A stretch of DNA of 64,000 nt from Caldilineaceae bacterium (GTDB taxonomy: Bacteria; Chloroflexota; Anaerolineae; Caldilineales; Caldilineaceae), in NCBI GenBank assembly GCA_022821545.1, contig JAJEDJ010000007.1, positions 1-64,000 on the forward strand, in the 5' to 3' direction. The translations under genes and the position numbers were made by a program. This document shows positions 59,083 through 64,000 of the stretch, one piece after another. The stretch's first letter is position 1. The number at the start of each line of letters is the position of its first letter. The notes under the pieces were generated by a model. That model was not told where the DNA came from. It saw only the letters and a list, made by a program, of their open reading frames with translations, and made no database searches.

Positions 59083-59820
59083 CTATTCGACCTTTTCGAG
59101 CACGAGAAAGTGACTGATGCCAAAGGCAGCGAAAGGCGTCTGCTCGAGTGCGTAAGTACACGCTCGCAGGAGTCGCCCGACGGCCGGGCGCCGGGCGTTG
59201 ATGCCGTCGTAGCCGGGAAAGATCTGCGTGTGCCTGCGGACGAGAACGGGTTCGCCTATGAACAGGTCCAGGAGGCCGGAGTGAGTATAGGCACGCACGT
59301 GAGGCGCAAGCTGGCTGCGCCAGGCGTCCGGCAGGTAGTTGATCAGCGGCGTATTGCCGAAATGGTAGGCGCCCTGCCAGTAGTGGCCGTGGGTTTCAAA
59401 GGGAAAGAGGCGGTTGGGGACGAAAATGGCTGCGCGGCCCCCGACCCGCAGGACGCGTACGATTTCGGCCGCGGCCAGACGGTCATCCCGCACATGCTCC
59501 AGGACTTCGTGAGACAGGACCAGATCGAAAGTCCCTGCCGGATAGGGGAGCCGCTCACACCGGCTCAGGTTCAGAGGTGCGCCGGGCACGTTTTCGGCGG
59601 CCGCCTGCAGATGCTCACCTTCGATGTCGATCCCGTGAACTTCAGGGACAGACTGCTGCAGCGCCCGCAAGTAGACACCCACACCGCATCCGTCAACCAG
59701 CGCACGTTGCAGCGGTTGCGGCGCCGCGTCAAGGATCATCTGCAGGCGCCGTTCCTGGCCGGCGCGCCAGACGAATGAAGGATTGCCGCGCAGGGCTGCG
59801 CGGTCTGGCTGGTCGGTCAC
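59083..59820 (-). CDS. class I SAM-dependent methyltransferase
   Basis: A 245-residue methyltransferase: LVDGCGVGVYLRAL is motif I, VHGIDIEGEHLQAA motif II, FDLVLSHEVLEHVRDDRLAAAEIVRVLRVGGRAAIFVPNR motif IV-V, as in the Methyltransf_11 family; a C-terminal helical part differs from plain small-molecule enzymes. Substrate is unknown. The GTG at 59820 is preferred because GGAAGGA lies just before it; a GTG at 59859 would add 13 basic residues. The gene follows menG on the same strand, with a gap of 46 bp. Confidence 0.85.
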   Translation of the reverse strand: MTDQPDRAALRGNPSFVWRAGQERRLQMILDAAPQPLQRALVDGCGVGVYLRALQQSVPEVHGIDIEGEHLQAAAENVPGAPLNLSRCERLPYPAGTFDLVLSHEVLEHVRDDRLAAAEIVRVLRVGGRAAIFVPNRLFPFETHGHYWQGAYHFGNTPLINYLPDAWRSQLAPHVRAYTHSGLLDLFIGEPVLVRRHTQIFPGYDGINARRPAVGRLLRACTYALEQTPFAAFGISHFLVLEKVE

Positions 59821-59866
59821 GGCCTTGTCCTTCCGGAGGCGGCAACGACTGGGGGGCACAGGGCGC

Positions 59867-60643
59867 TCATGCCGTGCCCACGTGAATGGCGACCGTTCCC
59901 ATCATCTTTCGCACGTAGGAGACGTGCCGAAATCCTGCCCGCTCAAATTGCCGCGCCGTCTCCTCCGGCTGCAGGAAGGCCACCGTGCTTTGCGGCAGAT
60001 ACCTGTAGGCTGCGTCTCGCGGGCCGAGAACATTTCCCTCTGTCCCGATCCCGGTCGAGAACAGCCGGCCCAATACAGGGATGGCTCTGAGCATATAGAA
60101 ACGCAGCAGCGGTTCCAGCATCGTGGGCGGGGGCGGCGATGTTTCCAGGCAGACGATGCGCCCGCCCGGTCTGGTCACCCGCCGCTGTTCAGCCAGACAG
60201 GTGTCGACGTCGGTCACATTACGCAGCAGGAAGCCGCTCGCAACTGCGTCAAAGTAGCCGTCGGCAAAGGGCAGATGCAGGCCGTCACCCTGGACGAATT
60301 CGACGCGGCCCGTCCTCCCCCCGCCGGGAAAGCGGGGAGATCGAACGGCCCTCTTCCGGCGTCCCACTTCCATCATTTCGAACGTGAAATCACAGCCGAT
60401 CACTTCGGCGTCGCGATGTGTGCGTTTGGCTTCGTAAGCGATATCGCCTGTACCGGTACCCACGTCGAGAAGACGGCCGGCGGCCGGCAACCGGCACAAC
60501 GCGACGACTTCGCGACGCCAGTTGACGTCCTGCCCACCGGTCATAAGCCGGTTGAGCAGATCGTAACGATGCGCGATCCCGGCGAACATCTGGTTGACGT
60601 ACGCGGCCTTTTCGGCTGTGGGGGGAGACGGGGACGAGTTCAT
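59867..60643 (-). CDS. menG: demethylmenaquinone methyltransferase (UbiE/MenG)
   Basis: UbiE/MenG adds the last methyl group of menaquinone (and ubiquinone). The 258-residue protein has VNQMFAGIAHRYDLLNRLMTGGQDVNWRREV, the family N-terminal signature, DVGTGTGDIAYEA as motif I, GCDFTFEMMEVG, LPFADGYFDAVASGFLLRNV, and LEPLLRFYMLRAIPVLGRLF with the UbiE-specific tail. Given the MenA-like protein in the window and the absence of ubiquinone genes, menaquinone is the better guess. It is 9 bp after the stop of the second ATPase gene. Confidence 0.93.
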   Translation of the reverse strand: MNSSPSPPTAEKAAYVNQMFAGIAHRYDLLNRLMTGGQDVNWRREVVALCRLPAAGRLLDVGTGTGDIAYEAKRTHRDAEVIGCDFTFEMMEVGRRKRAVRSPRFPGGGRTGRVEFVQGDGLHLPFADGYFDAVASGFLLRNVTDVDTCLAEQRRVTRPGGRIVCLETSPPPPTMLEPLLRFYMLRAIPVLGRLFSTGIGTEGNVLGPRDAAYRYLPQSTVAFLQPEETARQFERAGFRHVSYVRKMMGTVAIHVGTA

Positions 60644-60652
60644 TCTTCCCGG

Positions 60653-61990
60653 CTATTCGGCCATATTGCGTAGCTGAGCGCTGGCTTTCTCCAACTCCCT
60701 GCGCAGTTCCTGAATCTCCTGCAGAACCTCCGGCGGCGTTTGATCGGCATGTCCGCTGTATGCTGCCAGCAGCGACTCCAGCCGCCCCTGCAGTTCCGGG
60801 ACCTCGTGTTGCAGGTAGTCCAATTCCACCTTGCGTCCCATTTCAAGCAGCGTTTCGACCCCGTAATCGCTCACGTCCGAGTACAGGGTCTGGGCCAGCT
60901 CCTGGTAGTTTTCCAGCATCCAGCGGCGCAGAAACTCGTTGCCGATTGTCCAGCGCGGGAATTCATCGCGCGCAGGGGTCCCTGCCGTACCGTCCGCCCG
61001 GCTGTAGACCCTCTGCAGGTAACCAAGATTGTTCATACCATGCACATACATCGAGATCTGATCGATTGATTCGTTGTCGGTCTTGGCCACCAGCTCCTCT
61101 TCGCTGATCACGCCCTGGCGGGCAACGGTCAACAGAATCTGCCTCTCGGTTGGGGCGAGACACTTGAAGTCGACCTCGAAGAACCCGGCAAGCAGGTGGT
61201 CGGCCTGCAAGTCCTCCTCGCGAATCTCCCGCAAAGAACCTCTTCCCTGCTTTTCCTCGAACAGGCGGTAACAGAGCGTCTGCACCAGGTAGGGATGGCG
61301 GTGGGAGTGCCGCAGGATATCGTCGATTCGCTCCCGCTCGACGTTGACGGGCGTGTTGCTCTGTTCCTGCATTACCAGGCTAACGCTTGCCTCGGGCTCG
61401 AGGTTCCACAGATTTACGAGTGTGAACCCAAAGAGAAACGGGCTTGTGAGCCAGTTTCGGGTCAGGTCGTTCAGTTGCATCAGCAACTTGGTCGACGTCA
61501 TAATTGTGCGCATTCCACCGTTCTGGAAGGCCTTGCGAAGCCGCGCCAGCGCCTGGTAGTCGTTCCTGGCAAGACTGATCCAGGCTTCGGCTTCGTCGAT
61601 GAGAAGGAGCAGATGCTTGCCATGGGCTCTCAGGGCACGTTGCAGAGTGCGCAGGATATGAATGGCATCCTGATTGTAAAGAGCGCTTACATCGACCCCG
61701 TAGGCCTGGAACCTGGGCATTTCGTCTTCAACGGCAAGGAACAGCTCGTAGTCGAAATCGTCCTTGGTTTCACTTCCCTGCAGGTCCCAAAACAGGGGGA
61801 CTGCGCTTGCGCCTTCCTGCCTGGTCAGCAGCCATTCCAGCTGCCGCAGCATCGAGGTCTTGCCCATGCGACGGGTGCCAACGACCCAGATGGCGGGGTC
61901 TTCGGCGCTTATCAGGTATTCGAGCAGCTGCTCCCGGCCGTAGTGGTCGGGCCCGCGCAGCCAGCGGCCAACGGAGTAAGGATTACGCAT
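60653..61990 (-). CDS. AAA/STAND-type P-loop ATPase with helical tail
   Basis: The 445-residue protein has a Walker A GTRRMGKTS (about 38-46), Walker B HLLLLIDEAEAW (about 126-137), and a long helical region behind it that ends in a likely coiled coil (LQEIQELRRELEKASAQLRN). The arrangement (MGKTSMLRQLEW, then LRTLQRALRAHGKHLLLLIDE, then TSTKLLMQLNDLT) matches the ATPase domain of the neighbouring propeller protein, so the two are paralogues or partners. Family members act as signalling switches or chaperone-like proteins. It lies 85 bp downstream of the propeller gene and 9 bp before menG, all on one strand. Confidence 0.8.
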   Translation of the reverse strand: MRNPYSVGRWLRGPDHYGREQLLEYLISAEDPAIWVVGTRRMGKTSMLRQLEWLLTRQEGASAVPLFWDLQGSETKDDFDYELFLAVEDEMPRFQAYGVDVSALYNQDAIHILRTLQRALRAHGKHLLLLIDEAEAWISLARNDYQALARLRKAFQNGGMRTIMTSTKLLMQLNDLTRNWLTSPFLFGFTLVNLWNLEPEASVSLVMQEQSNTPVNVERERIDDILRHSHRHPYLVQTLCYRLFEEKQGRGSLREIREEDLQADHLLAGFFEVDFKCLAPTERQILLTVARQGVISEEELVAKTDNESIDQISMYVHGMNNLGYLQRVYSRADGTAGTPARDEFPRWTIGNEFLRRWMLENYQELAQTLYSDVSDYGVETLLEMGRKVELDYLQHEVPELQGRLESLLAAYSGHADQTPPEVLQEIQELRRELEKASAQLRNMAE

Positions 61991-62075
61991 AACGATGCGG
62001 GCATTCCTCTCTTTTGCTTCGACAGCCAGTTTCGTGTCGGGAGGAAGCTCTCGTCCGGCTCACCGGAAAAAAGGA

Positions 62076-64000
62076 CTAAGTGTCTACGTTTTCACTCAGT
62101 CCGATATTGATGGTATCACCCATCTGCTGAATATGCCCATGTGCGAATACGGCGTCCGCCATCGTAATCGTGCGCCGCCCGTCTGCGAGCATGCGCCCGA
62201 CCGCCTCGAGGCCGTACTGTTGAATGCGAAAGGGACGGCCGGCACAGTTCTCGATAATGAAGTCCACGACCCCAGGTTCATAGCGGTAAAAGCCTCGCAC
62301 CGGCTCGGTGAGCAGTTCCATCGCCTGCTCGCGTGTAAAGGGCTCCACCTCGATCTCGTTAAACAGATTGTACCAGGGGCTCTCGATTCGTCCCCATTCC
62401 TTGCTGATACGGATGCCGGCGATAACCGCTCCGAGCGTTGCCGCGAAGTCACGCATGAAGATGCGCCGCAGCCGCTGCTGCATCAGGTGATCGTAGGCGT
62501 TGAAAACGTCCATTTCGTCCATCAGAAGGATCAGGCGCAGGTGCTTGCCGGGATGACTTGCTTCACCAAAATGCTGCAACGCCTTGATCACATCACGCAG
62601 ATCTCTGATGAACTCTCTGTCGGTGTACTGTTCGTGGCCGGGGCGGTAGTAGAGAAGGTCCTGGAGGGCGTCTTTCGTCTCAGCCGTAAGCCCGGACAGC
62701 GTCGAAGCCGTGTGCAGGATCTCCTCCATCAGGAAATGGAAGAACGTATCCTCCTCAGTGCCCTCAAGGTCCACATACAGCGGCACAAACCAGTATTCCT
62801 CATCTTCCAGGCCCCAGAGATGGTTGTTCAGTTGATAGAGCAGCGTCGTCTTGCCGATCCGGCGTTCGCCGTGAATCATAATACTGTTGTTGTGCAACGT
62901 ATCCACGATCTTCTGCAGCATCTCCCGCCTGCCGAAGAACATGTCCTCCCGCCGCACCGGCTCGCCGCTGATGAAGGGGTTGAAGGAGCGGACGACGGCG
63001 TCCAGGGCCCGGCGGCGGGTCTGGATGACCTCAATACCCATATAGCCGAAGCCGATGAGCGCCAGCAGGCCGGTGACGATGAGCGTTATGAGATAGTCTG
63101 TGCGGATCGACCCCAGCAGGGGCAGCCGCACCTGCGCGGGCAGCGGCTCTGCTTCAAAGGAAACGCTGCTTATCTCGGAATAGGTGAAGGAGAAATCCCG
63201 CACCTGAAATTCGAGCGTGTACCGGCCCTTTTCAGAGAAGTCGGACAGCTCCAGAAAGGGCCGGTCCAGGAGCTGCCACTGGCCGAGTTCTCCGGGCGGA
63301 CTCAGCCGGTAGAGGACGACGAGTTCGGATTGAGGCGTATAAAGATCACCTGCCTCATAGCCAACAATGATATTGCCGTCGGATTCCACCTTCCAGGCAT
63401 TTGCAGATATCAGTTCGGCCTGGCCCGAGATCTCCTCGATCCTGATCCAGGGGGGTATCGAATCCGGGCGATGGAATGTCAGCCCTTCTCTGCTGCCGAA
63501 CCAGTAGAGCCCGCCCGGAGAGCGAACGATTGAAGAGATGGACGCGGCCGGCGAGACCGATTCGACAATGAGCGTTTCCCACGTGCGGCCGTCATAGCGG
63601 GTGACGCCGCCCTCGCTGCCGATCCACAGGGAGGCGTCGACCGGGTCGACGTACAAGTCGTAGAACAGCTTGCTCGGAAGACGGGCGGTCGCCGTGCGAT
63701 CATGCCAGACCTGCCCGTCAAAATAGATCAGGCCGTGCTGGTTGACCGCGGCCCACATGGCGCCGGGGACCTTCGGGTCCGAGACCAGGGCGGCGACGTT
63801 GTCCCCGAAGGTCGACTGCCCTGCCTCCGAGCCGGCCTGATACCGGGCCCATCTGCCATCGGGTTCGCCGACGAAAATCCCGCCGCTCTCAGTAGCCGCC
63901 CACAGACGGCCTGAGGCGTCGAGCGCCAGGTCCTGCACGACCTGCTGGGTCAGGGCCTCTTCAATTGACAGCACCCTGGTGTCAAGGTCGTAACGCGCCA
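62076..64000 (-). CDS. beta-propeller/transmembrane/P-loop ATPase sensor protein (truncated at window edge)
   Basis: The frame is open past position 64000, so the N-terminus lies outside. Visible parts, at least 641 residues: (1) two-component-regulator-propeller repeats, LDASGRLWAATESGGIF, LYVDPVDASLWIGSEGGVTRYDGRTWE, SPGGLYWFGSREGLTFH; (2) a Y_Y_Y-type beta domain (GRYTLEFQVRDFSFTYSEIS), as in hybrid two-component systems; (3) one membrane helix (LITLIVTGLLALIGFGYMGIEV); (4) an ATPase domain with Walker A HGERRIGKTTLLYQL and Walker B LRLILLMDEMDVF, a conserved family signature FGRREML. The histidine kinase that usually follows the Y_Y_Y domain is replaced by an NTPase. A second ATPase gene follows. 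Confidence 0.82.
   Translation of the reverse strand, partial: ARYDLDTRVLSIEEALTQQVVQDLALDASGRLWAATESGGIFVGEPDGRWARYQAGSEAGQSTFGDNVAALVSDPKVPGAMWAAVNQHGLIYFDGQVWHDRTATARLPSKLFYDLYVDPVDASLWIGSEGGVTRYDGRTWETLIVESVSPAASISSIVRSPGGLYWFGSREGLTFHRPDSIPPWIRIEEISGQAELISANAWKVESDGNIIVGYEAGDLYTPQSELVVLYRLSPPGELGQWQLLDRPFLELSDFSEKGRYTLEFQVRDFSFTYSEISSVSFEAEPLPAQVRLPLLGSIRTDYLITLIVTGLLALIGFGYMGIEVIQTRRRALDAVVRSFNPFISGEPVRREDMFFGRREMLQKIVDTLHNNSIMIHGERRIGKTTLLYQLNNHLWGLEDEEYWFVPLYVDLEGTEEDTFFHFLMEEILHTASTLSGLTAETKDALQDLLYYRPGHEQYTDREFIRDLRDVIKALQHFGEASHPGKHLRLILLMDEMDVFNAYDHLMQQRLRRIFMRDFAATLGAVIAGIRISKEWGRIESPWYNLFNEIEVEPFTREQAMELLTEPVRGFYRYEPGVVDFIIENCAGRPFRIQQYGLEAVGRMLADGRRTITMADAVFAHGHIQQMGDTINIGLSENVDT

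Noticed and set aside
61995-63533. 512-codon + strand frame over the propeller-NTPase gene
   Set aside because: Antisense shadow; the minus strand has the propeller, membrane helix and Walker motifs.

Overview
The window is a GC-rich, gene-dense bacterial chromosome segment without rRNA, CRISPR or an intact mobile element. An isopentenyl phosphate kinase, menaquinone-type genes (a UbiE/MenG methyltransferase and a MenA-like prenyltransferase), a homodimeric AceE-type pyruvate dehydrogenase, many lipoprotein-anchored ABC transporters and Thr/Pro/Ala-rich surface stalks suggest a Chloroflexota member of the Anaerolineae/Caldilineae type. That placement is an inference from gene content; no marker phylogeny was possible.

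Layout. Positions 1-640 hold the end of one zinc-dependent dehydrogenase and a second that is cut off by the remnant of an IS3-like element. Positions 820-8638 (+) carry an atypical peptide deformylase, then a sugar-acid-like cluster (HpcH/HpaI aldolase, NHL propeller, PhyH dioxygenase, uronate-dehydrogenase-like SDR) and pyruvate dehydrogenase E1 and E2. Positions 8744-12795 (-) form a thiamine-type operon: promoter, TPP riboswitch, intrinsic terminator, MTH1187-type thiamine-binding protein, ABC permease, NMT1/THI5-type lipoprotein, ABC ATPase and, as an unexpected last gene, an Fe(II)/2-oxoglutarate dioxygenase. Then come an inverted-repeat element, a secreted low-complexity stalk protein (+), and a heterodimeric ABC exporter (-) preceded by a roughly 420-nt leader with a strong promoter, a candidate 23-residue leader peptide and stacked terminators.

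Positions 19007-24517 (+) hold an SDR, a peptide-type ABC importer without ATPases and a lipoprotein cytochrome c. Positions 24496-30850 (-) are a cobalamin salvage operon under a B12 riboswitch (BtuF, CobS, CobU, BtuC, BtuD, PduO-type adenosyltransferase, [2Fe-2S] ferredoxin). Positions 31010-46225 (+) carry FmdB, HisZ, HisG, an RmlC-like epimerase, SelA, isopentenyl phosphate kinase, an RseP-like site-2 protease and a run of envelope or scaffold proteins (zinc ribbon-LysM, HEAT, TPR, FecR-like, GT39, UbiA-like). Positions 46349-51818 (-) hold TrmB, threonine synthase and an acyl-CoA dehydrogenase/EtfB/EtfA unit with a hairpin-rich leader. A CPBP protease (+) follows, then PBP1A-SurE-PH/DUF1648-GT2 (-). 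The last operon (-) links a propeller-membrane-ATPase sensor, a second related ATPase, MenG and another methyltransferase; its first gene runs off the right edge.

The most interesting leads are the dioxygenase at the end of the TPP-riboswitch operon, the BmrCD-like leader in front of the heterodimeric exporter, the beta-propeller/NTPase fusion paired with a second NTPase, and repeated short tandem duplications placed exactly on start codons, Shine-Dalgarno sites or stop codons.
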